Origin: Dactylellina haptotyla
Lineage: Eukaryota > Ascomycota > Orbiliomycetes > Orbiliales > Orbiliaceae
Direction: 5' to 3'
DNA: 64,000 nucleotides
Assembly (NCBI GenBank): GCA_031310005.1
Contig: CM062384.1
Location: forward strand, 3,100,001-3,164,000
Under the pieces are notes generated by a model. The model worked only from the letters and a program-made list of their open reading frames with translations. It was not told where the DNA came from and made no database searches. Shown here piece by piece: positions 25,141-38,800 of the stretch. Each line of letters opens with the position of its first letter. The stretch's first letter is position 1. A program made the position numbers and the translations under genes.

Positions 25141-28100
25141 TGCGAGCTGTGAGAAAGCAGTAAAAAGGAGAACCGCAAGAAATAAAGAAGATTAATATCC
25201 CGGAGATAGCAAGCTGATCGGAAACAAGGCAGGCTAGTTCGATGCGAGGTATGAGATGATGTGTATGGTCTTGATTTGAACTTCTGGTGATGAGGCATGA
25301 AACTTGAATGGGGACTACAAGGAATATTCTACGCTCCGAGAGGAGGGCTAATAACCCCTTTAGACTTCCTAAAATTCCTTTCTTCTTTCCGTTCTATCTG
25401 TGTGTGCTTCTTCTTCTCTAACTTAGGCTTTTACGCAAACCTAAATAGCGGGGAAAGAGTTAAAAAGCTGTATATCTTCGATATAATTGATATATTGTTT
25501 AGCTATAGAGCAAGACAGGTGCTGATGACGGGAATATCTGCGGAATAGATTTCATGATAGCTTATACTTCCCAGCATCATCTCTCTTGTCCTTTCGCGAT
25601 CTTGGAGGATCAACAGATATCTTGAAAAATTGTGATGCTAATCAAAGCAGCAAGCCTTGAGACTGGGTCCGTATCCTAGCTGTGAGTAAGAGATTTCGTC
25701 TTTGATTTTTATATATTGCATTTAATCTTGCATACCTTAGTTAGAATGACTGGAGGCTAGTCTCGTTGCCAAATGGAGGCCATGACGCGCGAGCGTCTAC
25801 TTTATATGAGCTATCACGATTATCTGTGTGTTTGTGACTGTCAAATACACTTAGAAATGACTCTCTCATGGTAACTGAATAGACCCTATGCGTGTACTCC
25901 AAGAGAGGTAATGTCGTTTATAAGCTTGCCAGAAATTCCCACAGCGCGAAAAGTATTTTTAACTAAATTGTATCTCCCTGTTGATTCTCAAGAGGAATGG
26001 GTTTACCAGCCCATCGATATTTCGAGCCTCAAAAAGTATTTCTCCATCTTATAACATCTTGCAATAACTATGCTCACAATTTTAATCCAGTATCGAGAGG
26101 GCTGATATGGGGGGGATATGTTTTTGTGTTGGAGAACGTTTCCAAAGCCTTCCGCTTTCGTCCGCGCTAACCGTTTCTAGATTGGGCACCGAATTGGGCT
26201 GTTAAAAGTACCCCACAATAAATTCGATGAGGTTCAAGCCAAATATGCAAGCAAGAGCGGACATATTATGCCACAAACACAATCCAACAGATAAAGATTT
26301 CTCCGTCTTGTACATATTTCTATTCCTATTACAAACTCTAAAATCAGGGCGCCAAAATTTATATGCATAAATGGTCCACATCTCTATCAAAACATGGGAA
26401 GGCCCTTCTCCTCTTGTAGCTAGCTATACGGTGTTTCTGCATCCGTGTATACTCTTTTTTTTCATCGTAGAAATAGGATGCAATTGCTAATAATTTAACA
26501 CAGACACGTGCACAGTGCGACTGGCACGCCATCTAAAATCGATGTGATATCTATCCAGGACGCAGGTACTTATTCAACCACGGAAGTGAGAGGCCGGGGC
26601 AAGGCTCAGATGTATAAACGTGGCCACAAAGATTTCCATGATCCTGTAGCACGATAACAAGAACGTATAATGCCACCGGCGGAGTCTGAAATTCAAAATC
26701 ATATAATCTAGAAATTAAAAAACCATCCGTTGCAGAGCATCATCTATTAGGTTACACAGGAGGATTAATGTACGTACTGATATCAACGAACTAGCTTTCA
26801 TCGTCCGTTCAAGGGCGAGTAAATTGTGTTTTCTATTGTCGGCGCATACATGCCCTTTTTATATATCACAGATCAAACCGACTTTGATGAATACAACGAT
26901 GACAGCGTTTCTACGTGATGGCTTTGGCTGACAAACTAGGCTACTGGATATGCCTGACCTTCGAAGCACCAGTTTCAAAGAGAGGACAGGTAAAAAATTT
27001 AATAGCGACAAGACCATCCTCAGCTCGAGGAACAGTGTACAAAGATGATGTTAACAAACGCTACACATGCTTTTTGCCTCCAGTAGACCTGTGTCGCAGG
27101 CTCCCGCTTTTCGCGAGACCAGGACGGCATCTAGTTTACGAGACAAAGAAGTGTGCGCGAGCTGATGCTTTCTTGCAGCAGGTATAGTATATTCTCTTTT
27201 GGGATATTACTCCTTACGAAATTGATTGGCAGTCACAAGCAGGAGTTGCGCCCTAGTTGCAATATTAAACAGAGGTCCAGCACTAGCAGTTTCCAGAGTT
27301 ATGTCACTCCAAGAGGTTTACAGCGAAGTGATACCGCTGGGGTTTTTTACAATTACCAATTCGAAAGCGACTTTCCAAATGCCCCAGACACCGGTACGAA
27401 GGGCTTGGAAACGTTTCTTCCCCTCTCATAGCCCGCCGTAAAGCTCTCACTTATGTTTCTCTAGCGAGCTGCGCGATATATCTAGTCATAGTTATGCTAG
27501 TATACCGCAAAGTAAAAATAAACATCTGTCGATACGTCAATGCAACGACGCGACGCGGCCCTGCAGCTTGCAAGCGACCCAACGGTTCTCTCCGTTATTG
27601 TCGGGGCGACCAGCGGCTGTGTGGCGGTCTTGGTGGGGCAAAACGGTGCCCCACCCAACAAGCAACAAGCATGGTTGACCGGGGACCCACGGGCCTCTGA
27701 AATGACTCTGCTACATGGAGAACCGCATGAGCAACATGCAAAACAGGTATGCTCAGCATCTCGTTTCTCAGCTGGTACCAGGATACGTACGGCACGCATA
27801 CATTATTCCATAGCTGTTCGGTAACAATGTCTGAGCGTCAATTGCGGTGAAACGCGTGGCTTGCACGCTAAAATCCCGGCGCCCGGCTCGGTCTGAGACA
27901 CGTGAGCTCGCGAGCTCCAATTCAGCCGCATTTACCTAAATGGGTAGATATCTCGAGAAGCCGGGTTCACCGCTAATCCTGCACATTCTGGATCGTGGGA
28001 TATTCGGAATCAAAATGATCTCTGCCTAAGGTACGTTTTGCTCTTTCGTCATTTTATCAGAGCCGACATATCCCGTTCGCAAAAGTTACCAACTTGACAA

Positions 28101-28611
28101 TACATAGTAGTGATATTATATATGCATACTGGCGTCCTAGCAGCGAATTAAAATATCGGCGCAACAGGAAAAGGAGCCAAATGAGCGCATGATATTTTCT
28201 CCAAATTAGTCCATTAGACGTCCAAACATCCTATCCATCGGTGCACCCAGGTGTAACGCTGAGTGCAAAGACTATGAACGTTCACAGAAAGCAGTAATCT
28301 CCGCAAGATTGACGCGTGTCTCAAACACTCCGTATTCACCAATGCAATAAAGGTCTACTTTAAAGCTTTGAGATAAACTAGAAGTTAGATACCACTAGAA
28401 TTACAGCCTAAATGCTATTAGATCTGTATTTAAAACTAGACACACCAACGCAGAATTCAGTGACCTATACAGGAATAACTTGATGATGAAATATCGTCCG
28501 ATGTCTATAAGTATTATATATTTGAATATTTATGACTCAAATCCCACATATATATCTAGTCAGACTGAACCTCCACAAATTAGTCTAATTTTAAGTGTAT
28601 CCCTAGCCAAA
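25141..28611. other. Gene-poor stretch
   Basis: No supported gene. The first part probably includes the promoter of the - strand gene ending at 25140. A GC-rich patch at 27540-27900 carries open frames on both strands (94 codons + and 100 codons -), a pattern expected from GC-rich DNA as much as from a decayed gene. Nothing else recognised. Confidence 0.45.
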
Positions 28612-30069
28612 TCATCCCAGCCAATGTGGAGCGACCAGAGGCACGGAAACCCGAGCGCCGTCGAGAGTTACAACTCTACTTGGGGGATACCATGAGAATA
28701 AAAATTCCTCAAATTGAATTTCATTTAACCGCAATGGAATAAAAAGTCTTCCTTCCTCTAGTGAGTTCTCTCCCGGTGGCGAAGAGATCCGGTGTATGCC
28801 TTCAGTGAATCTCATACGATGTCTGTAGCCAAAGTCGGGGTCGTCTATGCGGGCGGTCAAGCTTTCGCGGAATGCAAGTACTTCAACGGCAATAACCTCA
28901 TACGAAGGTGAGCCCTGTGACTGTATAGAATTCGTGACAACGTATAATTCAAACTTCACCCAATCATGTAACGCTATATATCGCGTAAAAAGTGGCCATT
29001 CTGCAAGTGGGCAAATCCATTCTAGCTTCTTGAGTAATTGTAGGACTTTATCGCGCTCTAACCAATAGAAGTGTGTTATATTCCTTCGTCACATTATCAT
29101 AGTTAGTTAAGCATGGTAACGTCATAGAAAAAGATATAAGCACAAGACCTCAGTACCTTGAATATAATTTAATATGCTTTTTATTTTGGTCGAGAATATG
29201 TCGTACATGTGTCTCCCAAGTAATCTCCTTTGTCACTGAAACTTCATTGGCCCCTCTAGAGCGCCAAGGCTGCCAGTTAAGGGTGTGTTCCGGAACGTCC
29301 CTAATGCTATTAGAAATTGGATGATCGATGGCCATGGCCATATCTTCTAGAATTTCGTCATGCTCTGATCCGGGGCTGCGCAGCCCGGCATATATAGATT
29401 TGGGGGTCATGATGCTAGCGAGAGTCGTTGGAGTCCCGATATCAATATTCAAATCTACGGGCAACAAGCATAGGTCAGCAAGGAGCTGATAGAACTAATG
29501 ACTTGTCAAAAGTCTTCTCTAGCTTTCACCAGAACTCAAATATACCTATCTGCTCCAGTTGGACTGGCTTAGGTGCGATCTTCTGAAACTTATCTATAGT
29601 TTTGACGAAGCGGCGTGCTTTTCTCCGCTTCAAATTCTCCTTTGATATCTTTTGACCATACCGCTTAACCCTAGTAACTTTACCTTCTAGTTCTCTTTCT
29701 TTAATACGGTCTTCAATATGATCTAGTTCCTGGTCTGTGAAATACTTTTTCACTTTCCATTTCTCGTTGAGTTGCTTGGTGTATTGGCTCTTTCTGTGTA
29801 TGCAATATTGGTGTATAAGTAAGGTGCTATATGTAACAAACAAATTCTGAAGCTAAAAATAAAATAGAAATAACGAGGACAAGAATATGAAAAGAACAAA
29901 AAGTTTATGAAACCTCTTACGTCGCGATGAAGCCAACCTCGTCTGCCATAGTCTGCATGACAACAGTCAAATCATTATGAAGCCAAAGGTCGACTATCCG
30001 ATTTTTGTGGGATTCCCATTCGGTTTGATCTAATTTCTGAGTTGTGGGTTTCAGGAAAGGCTGCGACAT
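28612..30069 (-). CDS. Clr5-domain protein
   Basis: Exons run on the - strand: 30069-29921, 29793-29546, 29454-29157 and 29083-28612. Introns are 127, 91 and 73 nt, and the joined frame gives 388 aa. Residues 15-68 match the fungal Clr5 domain closely: EWESHKNRI, a vM..M step, then GF.AT..QY...L..KWKVKKY, the last part spanning the first intron. A second family element, RIKEREL.GKVTRVKRYGQKI, follows at 79-99 with a basic tail. The remaining ~270 residues show no domain I recognise. Family knowledge: S. pombe Clr5 is needed for silent mating-type heterochromatin, and the domain is widespread and expanded in Pezizomycotina, often with ankyrin or TPR repeats, which are not seen here. A nuclear, chromatin-related role is inferred. 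The start ATG has A at -3. The first intron is longer than its neighbours, so its acceptor is the least certain join. Confidence 0.85.
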
Positions 30070-30714
30070 TTCGAACAGGAGGGAGACAAGTAGAGCTGTA
30101 GCGATCTATGATGACCATATATGATGATACTAGGAGGGCTAACTTTTAAGAGAAGCTTATGGATGGCGTTTAGATCTGTTGGATTTTCGAAATTAATGAA
30201 CCTACGAGTGAAGAGACGGGAGAAGAAGAGCTCTTAAATAGACAGAAATCACCAAAGAATATAAGATCGAAGACGATCAAAATATGGGATGTCCCGCGCA
30301 ATATGGTAACACCCCTGTCGATATTCTGCATCTGTGATTGGTTAAATCCCAAATTTTCGCCAAGAGGGAAAAGCAATATGCGGAACTGGCCCCCAAAAAT
30401 GCTGGAATTATCTGGTTACATGGCTGCTAAAGGATACCGATACGACTCGGCATCATCTGAGGAAATAGTTATCAAATCCCTCGCATGATTTGTGGAAAGG
30501 GCATGAAGGCGTGACTTACGTAACCCCCTACACCAGCGCTCAATTTTATTAGAATGGGAAATACCATGGTTAATCATGGCTCATATATGAATTATTTCAT
30601 TTCCAAACAGATACTAGATTTGGATACAGGACAGAAACGCCGCCATTAAGAAACCCATCATTATTGTAAAAAAATACTTCAAAAGGAAAACCCAAATATC
30701 CCAACCCTAAAACT
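30070..30714. other. Spacer between two tandem minus-strand genes
   Basis: 645 nt separating the Clr5 gene start (30069) from the stop of the VIT-VWA gene (30715). It should contain the 3' end of the VIT-VWA transcript and the promoter of the Clr5 gene. The short ORFs on both strands have no support. Confidence 0.45.
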
Positions 30715-33700
30715 TCAAGCACCAATAATCGTAGAAACTTCTCCCTTAATGCTATCGTCATTCTTTCCTTCTCCGTCAAGCCACATGACGGCTTTCTCAA
30801 CAACCAACTCCCAAGTATCTCTCTCGGCACTATGTCCTTCGCCGTTCTCGAACACCAAGATGGCAGCCCAAGTAGCCACGATCGCCTTCGAGACACCGAG
30901 CTTCGCAGCCAAGTCCGTCAACTTCTGCAAAACATCACCGGAAGTCTTGAAGCTCTTTCCGATGATGGTAACAAGGTTATTGGCTAAGTCGAAAGAACCA
31001 GCGAAGGACTGCAACATGATCAAACTGTGGATCCTCTCCTCTGGAGTGGAAGCATTGACGGGAACAGGCTTGGGTGCCGCCGATTCTTTCATCATTTCGG
31101 CCATCGGTGCACCGTCATAGGATCCACCAGATGATTTACGGCTAACAATAGACCTAGAAATGTTAACAATGAGTCTCCTCGCTATCATCAAGCTTCGCAC
31201 AGGATCGAAAACTGACATACCTCTTCTTCTTGGCAAACATAGGAGATGGAGAAGGTGCTATTGCTGATTGCTGCTGCATTTGCATTGCTCCACCTAGATT
31301 ATTCAATCTAGCGTCAGTAACTCTCTCACGGCAGATATCCAAGCCCATCTCTGATTTAGTTTGGAATGGCGCGATCTCATTCTCGAGGTATCCGTCGTCA
31401 TTACCGTGGAATCCCCCGACCTCATCGTCCGAGTAATCAAGCAAATCTTCCTCGTGATCGGAAGCAAAGCTTATTTCTTGAACTTGGACGGGCTGGGCCA
31501 AGCTGGCCTCATAGCGGGCGTCGATATCTAATAGGGACGAAGTATCTCGGGAAGCCTGCTTACCAAACTGGGACGTATCAGCATTTGCGCGTGAATCGTA
31601 AGAGTCCTTCTTCTCCCTCCTGCGTTCGCGGTCGCGGTCGCGGGGTGGGAGAACTGAGGACATTGCTCTCCCTTTTGGAGGAGGGGGGCTGCTCCGCAAA
31701 AGTCGTTTATCACTCACACTTGGAGGCATGGGCCCCGCAGACATAGAAGCCATAGGAGCCGCTGACCCGTAAAGCTGCGGGCCTGAACCCGGGGCTGGAA
31801 TTGGAGGCGGTGGAGGAGGAGCATAGGCGGATCCAGATGGTCTCTGAGCTGTATTAAATGAAGCAGGAGATGTTAGTGGAAGTTCTTCTGTAGAATGGTG
31901 TCCGGTTTTGAATTTGACCCGTCGCTCAGAGTCTCCAGGTTGCGCAGGTTGAGGGCGTCTATTATTATTAACCATCGCCTGCCGAGCTAGATTCTTCTGC
32001 GCAAGTGTATCGTCCAAATACATGCTTCCATTGGGGACACGCATTTGCATTTGCTGGGCTTGCAGCGCATGTAATTGCATCGGTTGAACTAGCATCGACT
32101 GAGGCTGCACCGCTTGAGTTTGAGCTTGGGCCATAGCTTGGGCCATAGCTTGAGCTCGAAACTGAGCTACAAGCTGCTGCTGCTGCTGCGCTGCCATAAT
32201 ATGTTGCTGCTGTTGCCCGACGATGCCATGCTGCAGCAGCAGGTGCTGCGTATGCATGGCAATAGGCGACGGTGTGTTCACGTATGTTTGACTTGAGTAC
32301 CCGGATTGAGGGAAGGACAGATTGTGCATCGCGGATAGAGGGGGTGACAAACCAGAGCTAGAAGCAAATATTCCTGAAACTGTAAGAATTCAACCGTTAG
32401 CAATTTGGTCATCTGGATAATCAACAAGAAAAATTGGCAGTGAAGAACCCTTCATGTCGCCGACTTCCTCTCCTTCCTGTCCGTCATCCTCGCCAGCTTC
32501 TCGCTTCCGCTTGGAGCTGGTCAAATCGTCGTTCCGTAATGTACCGACCGAAGAAGTGGATTCAGTGTCGGAACGATCGTACGACGGACGAGGGAGCGGA
32601 GGAGACGCCGGGCTGTATGAGGGGGACCCGGGAATAAAGACTGGAGAACTAGGGGCTCCCGGACAATACGGGGATTTAGGCGAGTAGGGAGAGTATGTTG
32701 GTGAGCCGCCAGGGGAGACGGGCGAGAAGCAAGGCGATGCAGGCTGATAGCTCGGAGACCCGTCACCCGAGACATCGAGATCTAAAGCTGAATGAAACCC
32801 AGATGAACTAAGCGGTGTGAACTCACAAGTCGTTGCATCTATGCTGGAATCAAGAAAACTATCGAAATCGAAAGATTCAAGGTCATCGACATCCCCACTC
32901 GCCGAATTGAGCTGATAGGGCATGTCTTCATACGGTGCATCCATCGCCATGGCGTCATATGACATACCGCCTCGTGGTGGGGGTGGAGGGGGGAGCGGGC
33001 TTGGGAAATTCGTATGTCCAGATACACCAGAACTCATCGCGACTGTTTCAGTCTCAGTGCGAGCCATCATTAATCGCTTCTTATTCTGCTGTTCGAGGAG
33101 CATCAACTGCATCTGGTAATTTTCGAGAGCATGATCGGAAGTTCCTCTAAACATACCCGAATCTGGGGCACGCCATGAAATCAATGGGTCCACTTGACTC
33201 TGTGTGGAATGAACAACCATTCCCTTTGGGATTATACGTCCTGAGATGTACGGGCCTGTGCATAGGGAAATGCGAAGTAACGGGTTATCAAAAGTCAGTT
33301 ATTTGTTCACTCACCACTAGATTTGACCGATCGGGCGAGACTCGAGATCGGGTTCGGCATCGCTCTTGAACGAACCGCGCTCCTTCTGAACTCCCCGGCC
33401 GAGGCCGAGAGATCCATAGTCTTGGATTGTAAAACATCAATATTCGTACCTGAATATCCGCGGCTAGCAGATCTTTCCCGGCTCATAGATCTGCGGCGCA
33501 TAGTACGAGAATCTCTGTTAGTAGGTGTTCTTGACCTATCTCTTTCCCTGAAAGAGCCTTCTGATTTATCTTTCAAACTCCTTCTGGTCTGTGCGCCCGA
33601 TGCAAGTCGACCGCCTGCTGCAAGTCGACCGGATCTTAGACCTTCACCTCCACGGGGGGATTGCGGTTTAGAGAGTACATACCCTCCTTCTGATTCTTCC

Positions 33701-35850
33701 TCCACGAGGATACCTTTTTCATTTGAAACCTTCTCCCCGGTTTGTTTTCCGGCTTTATCTTCGATGGCGACAAACGAAGTCCATTTAGACGCGACTCCGA
33801 ATCCTTCTCCCCAGCGGACACCTTCTCTTTCGATAATATCGTCCCATTTGGATTCGTGTTTCTCCTTAGAAAGTCCCTCGGCGGCGAGAACACCTTCGTG
33901 GAGGTATCCCTTACCATCCTCGAGCTCTTGAAGGAAGCTACGAGCGGCCAATTGAGAGACATCCTTTCCGGTCTCCACGGCGAGGATTGGAATTTCAAGC
34001 TCCAAGTCATCACCTGCGATAGTCTTCGCATGGAGACGAGCCGTCTTGGGGAGGGTTCTTGGAGCAGGAGTGAAGACGACATAAGCGTTGGTACGGCTGA
34101 AAGCGAAGAGAGGTGGGATGACATGTGGGGATTGGATCTTAGCTGGGAGCTTGGGGAGCTCTGGAAGATGGGACCAGCGAGCCTCATCAATATCCTTGCT
34201 CTCGTACTCTGGTGGTGGATCCAATTCGGCAGAGGTGTCGAACAGCGAGATCTTTTTCGGTGCTTTCTTTGGTTCCTCCTCCTTCTTTCCTGAGATAACG
34301 GTCTTCTGTTTCTCAGAAGTTCCCACATCTCCGACCATATCGTAATCGTCGTCTTCAGGTGATTCTGTTTCTGGGAACTCCAAAGTGTAATCGCTGACGT
34401 GCTGGCCGAGAGCAGCGCGAAGCATGCGGACGACCTTAGAGTCGAGCTTCTCTTGGAGTTGTACAACTTGAGAGTATCCACCACCGACGCTAGCGAGACC
34501 ATCAATCAAAGCGTGGGAGATACCATTGCCGATACCGAGTGTGAACATACGGACGGTCTTGGCCTTGCATTGTTCACGGACATAGTCCATGAGCTGGTCG
34601 CGCTGCCAAATATCACCATCGGTCAAGAGCAAGAGCTCGAGATTGATATCCTTGTAGCGACGCTCGATAGCAGCCTTTACAGGAGGGAACATCTCAGTGC
34701 CGCCCATATCGGCTTCAAATCGCGCGACATGGGCCTGGGCTTGCTTCAGGGTCTCTTCGGTGTATGTTTTCGACTTATCCCACAAGAAACTATGAGAGCT
34801 GCCGAAGCTGCAAATGTTGAATTTACAGCCAACTGGGAGGGATTGCAAGAACACGGCGAGAGCTTTGCGAAGTTGGGTTTCGTTGCCGCTCATGGAGCCG
34901 GATCTATCAACGATAAAGACGACCTCGGGCTTCGCAACTGGGAGGTTGAATTTGGGCACCAAAGTCAACATTAAAGAGGCTACATCCTGATCCGGGTGGC
35001 GCTGGATGACCGCTGACGGGTGGCCGGATCTGGCAGTCTTGACCAGAACGACAAAGTCCTTATCAAGCGCTGTCGTGTCCGAAGACAATGTGAGAACAGC
35101 CTTGTTTGGTTCGAAATCTTCGTTCGAAGAATCCGAAGTAGAATGAGTGCCCATTCTCAGATTTGTAGCGTGGGCTGGAGCCTCCACCATCTTGATGGGG
35201 GCATCCATATCAACGAAGACCTTGATGTTCATGCCGCCGTCGATATCAACCCAATTGTTGGCACCGCGGAGAATGAGCCAGGACCCTGGGCCACGCCTTC
35301 CGGGCTTGTAACTGTAGATGACACCTGGATTGCCCACCTCCGCCGGAGGAACGCCATAGCGAGATGCAATGTAGGTTGGCAGATTGAACCTGATCGCGTC
35401 TTTTTCACTGTCGTGTTGCAACTGCGCCACGCAGGTCAAGACGACCTCAACTGACGCGCCAGCGGGGATATTTCCGAGCTTCGTCTGCCAACAGTCGCTG
35501 GCAGACCAGCTAAGCAAGCCAGCGGTTTCACCGCGGGAGATAGCGGCGTCGTATGTGGCTTTGGCTTTTGGTTTTGACTGCACAATGCCATTGAGAACCT
35601 TGTCTTCTCCGACATGACATGTGAAGGAGGTGATGGTCTGAGTGTTGTGGAGGGGGAACACATAATTGGCTTCCGGGATGGCTTCTGTTTGAGAGGGGTT
35701 CTTGAAGTGCTGTTTCAGGATAGTCCGAGAATATGTTGGGTAGAGAGTGATTTCTGTGGACAAGTTGAGGAGGGGTAGAGGCTTTGGCTCATACCAGCCG
35801 GGGAGGGCATAGTAGATGCCGCAGCAAACTTTGCCGTCGATTCTCTGCAT
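30715..35850 (-). CDS. VIT and von Willebrand A (VWA) domain protein with CTD-like and Gln-rich tail
   Basis: Exons run on the - strand: 35850-33315, 33255-32449, 32379-31221 and 31153-30715. Introns are 59, 69 and 67 nt (one has a TTGCTAAC branch point), and the joined frame gives 1646 aa. The VIT domain covers about residues 15-150. VWA covers about 308-475 with a complete MIDAS: DRSGS (Asp315, Ser317, Ser319), Thr385 and Asp411. Ser/Arg-rich sequence (about 750-830) and a Pro-rich run follow. Next come YSPxSP-like heptads (about 1012-1066), a Gln/Ala/Met-rich tract and a KKKR cluster. The C-terminal ~100 residues are helical (LIMLQ...GSF), recalling the end of PARP4-type VIT-VWA proteins. 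VWA domains bind metal-dependent protein ligands. Function in fungi is unknown; the CTD-like part and basic clusters hint at a nuclear role, by inference only. The second intron's donor (GTTCTT) is non-consensus. Confidence 0.92.
32594..32758 (-). other. RNA polymerase II CTD-like heptad segment inside the VIT-VWA protein
   Basis: About 55 residues encoded in exon 2 contain repeated YxPxSPx units: YQPASPC, FSPVSPG, YSPYSPK, then degenerate units, ending in YSPASPP. The spacing and the Tyr/Phe-Ser-Pro...Ser-Pro pattern resemble the Pol II heptad YSPTSPS. The resemblance is seen directly; common origin or function is not shown. Confidence 0.75.
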
Positions 35851-38800
35851 AATGATTAATGTGTATACGGTAGAAGAAATCTGGTAGGGGTATCAATTTA
35901 AAAAAGGCTGTGAAGATGGGGTTTCGTTTTCAAAAACGAATTTCTATTCTATCTTTGGCCTGTGTTTGGATAGAAGAGAGATAATCTATCGATTATGTCT
36001 ATGTCTGTGCCTGAGAATATTATTCTGCTAGATATTCGTATAGGACACACGCCAACAAAAGTCGGTCTATTTAGCTGTTGCTAGTTGGGTTATCTGTAGA
36101 TGATGGTTATTTGGGATGAAGAGAAGAGAAGAAACAGGAGAGCACTTCGGAGGGCAAGCGCGCTTTCTTATAGACGAATTCGTCGATTGCGAAGCTCAAG
36201 CTAGATCCTGACTCCACCTAAATCACAGGCTTCGCTAAATCTCTCAGGCACGGAGTTGATCGATACAATTTCGAGCAGTGATCCTGCCCCGTATGCGACC
36301 TGGTTTTCTTCCGCCGTTTGGGGGCCCAGGTTGACATGACAGCCCGCGCTCGAGAATGCCCTATTCTTCAATAAAATACAACAAAGTACGAAAGATCCAA
36401 TGCAATGAGCCGCCGTGACATTCGAAGGCTGTGCCAAAAGTGCAAGGGAAGTTCCATCGCGCTGGTATCCTTCGCCCGGGCCTCGAAAATAGATTGAGGC
36501 ATCGGGCAAGGTTGTCTGGTATCGGCAGCCCTGTGACGCCAGTCGCGTCCGAAACAGGCAACTAATCCAACCGCAAACCAACAAACACGTACAAAAGGTC
36601 CCGCACAAACGGGACTGTTTGCTGCAAGGCACTCTCATTCCGTCACTCTTGGCGCCCCGGCAATCGACTTTTGGTACACACGAACGGGGCTGTCTCTCAT
36701 CCTGTACAAAAAGTGCACAAATGGTGACAGCCTCCCTCAGGAACACCGGGAAATGAGCTAAGGGGGAGTCACTCATACGTAGGCTCCGTCGATGGCTCTC
36801 GCAACTGCTGAGGTAACTTTGTGCTTTCTGGACACAATTTTCTTCAATTGACCATTGAAATCCAATTCATCCTTCAGCTCGCGCTCCGAAGCTCCATGTG
36901 TATGCCAAAAGGAAGGGGGGTTCAAGAGTGCGTGTGCGGGGGGATACATGCCACCCTCAAAGCATCTGCGAGAGAGTTACACGTACGCGGCATATTGATT
37001 GAAGGGCCAGCGCATTGCATCGAGATCCTGAAGAACCGAGATTCCGAATTGCTCTGGATCCTGCCACTGCGTGCCAAAGATCCCGCCAGGATCCAGCCAT
37101 TGAGCATCACCGTTATCAGAGACATTACCCAAAAGGGCCTCAACACGAAAATTGCAACATCCCCCAGTTGTGCGACCACGTGGACTTGCGGGTCAAGTTG
37201 TTCGGGACGGCCATGCACTCCGGCAGGCCCGGACTGTTCTCATTCATGAGCCAATTGCAATCCCTTGCTTACAGAAAGGCGGTGAGACGAAGGTACCGCT
37301 TACGCACATGCACAATCGGAATCTAACCGCAAAATTATATCATCAAAGCCCTGCCGGTTGAAACGTACGCATTGAACCTCCTGTTATTCCAAATATCTTG
37401 AAGTGCACTTCTGGCTTTCAGTGGAACCTGGTTGTTTTCAACCCTTCTTGAGTAATATATAGTGTCAAGCCCATTTCCTCAAGTCAATGAGCTATTTGAA
37501 CAAAAAAATGGGTTTACAAGCCTTTTGCAATGCCCAAATTCGCTTCAGACTTATCAACTTCTAGCTCCATCGATTTGAGATCTGGATTCCTTGGTCAGAA
37601 ATGACACTAATCTCTCGAACACAGCCTAGCTTTTGGGAGCTCCCCCGTCAATGCCCATAAATACGAATGCCGACGCAACATCTTCGACGAACACAAAAGA
37701 TATTACTGTAAAGATGCACGTTCTCGCGAAAAATAAACCCAGGATCGCTCGAACAGGTTGACTTCAGACGCCTCCATAACGCCATTACCCAAGGACAGAA
37801 TATAATCTGAAGTAACTTGCGGTATTAAACCCCTTCATGGTCACAGTTTTCAAGCACCTCGTCCACAGCAATTCTAGTTCTCGCGTTTGACAACATGTAT
37901 TCAAGGAGGGTAGTCTTTTCGACTCAGGATAACCCGACATACGAAGATAGAAGCTATCGAACCGAAGCCCTGCTAATTTTCTTAGGTATAATCTCTTCAC
38001 GATTACCACGATCCTCTCTAATTGACCATTCACTGCATATTCCGTATCAACGTGCCGAGCCTCAAACTGAGTGTAGGGGTGACAACATGAAGCACATGGT
38101 TGATACCATCGACACTATAAGTTCTGGTATTAAGATATCAGAGCCAAGTTGTTGCACATTAGCAAGATCTGAAAGGCTTTGTATGCTGAAGTTAAAGTCT
38201 TCGTTCTGCTAAAAACTTTAGAGGCCCGCTCGCAGTATATTATGTGTCGTTGATCACCGTCATCTTATGGGTAAAACTGCAGGACGGCAGATAATTTCGA
38301 TACAGAACTCGCGCGAGCGACTTCTCACAATAGATTTCTATAATACGATATACTAAGACGCCCACGTCAATATTTTATCGATTACAATCCGAAACTACCC
38401 TCTGGCGCTACATTCATTTTCAAGTTCGGAATAATGAGAGTCACTCTATACCCACGCCCAAGATAGCGCCTTTGAGATCGACTCTCTGCTTGTCGGCGAC
38501 TGGGAGAGGCGAAATCGGTCGGGCAAATTAAAATGAGGCTTCAACAGCCACCCCAAATATTTTCACTTGCAGACTAGCAGCTCACCAAGACGGTTTATAA
38601 CGGTCCTAAAGATTCAAAAAGGTATCACGCGCCAAAACGTATCACAAGATTATGGACCTCTCTAACGAGCTCTTCATCTGGCAAAATCAGCTCTGGGTTC
38701 CGACAACGTCGACGTGGCGTGAGGTTTCCACTCGTTTATTTACTTCCATAACTTAGTTGCATTGAGTACCTTTCCCCCGTCTTCTCTATTTAGTATTGAT

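Noticed and set aside
33323-35454. Plus-strand frames of 144-202 codons opposite the VIT-VWA gene
   Set aside because: Shadows of the conserved VIT/VWA exon; the intact MIDAS motif fixes the minus strand as coding.
36201-37249. Pair of opposed ORFs (191 and 142 codons)
   Set aside because: No recognisable domain, unusual Cys content, and length compatible with chance in GC-rich DNA; kept only as a possible relic.
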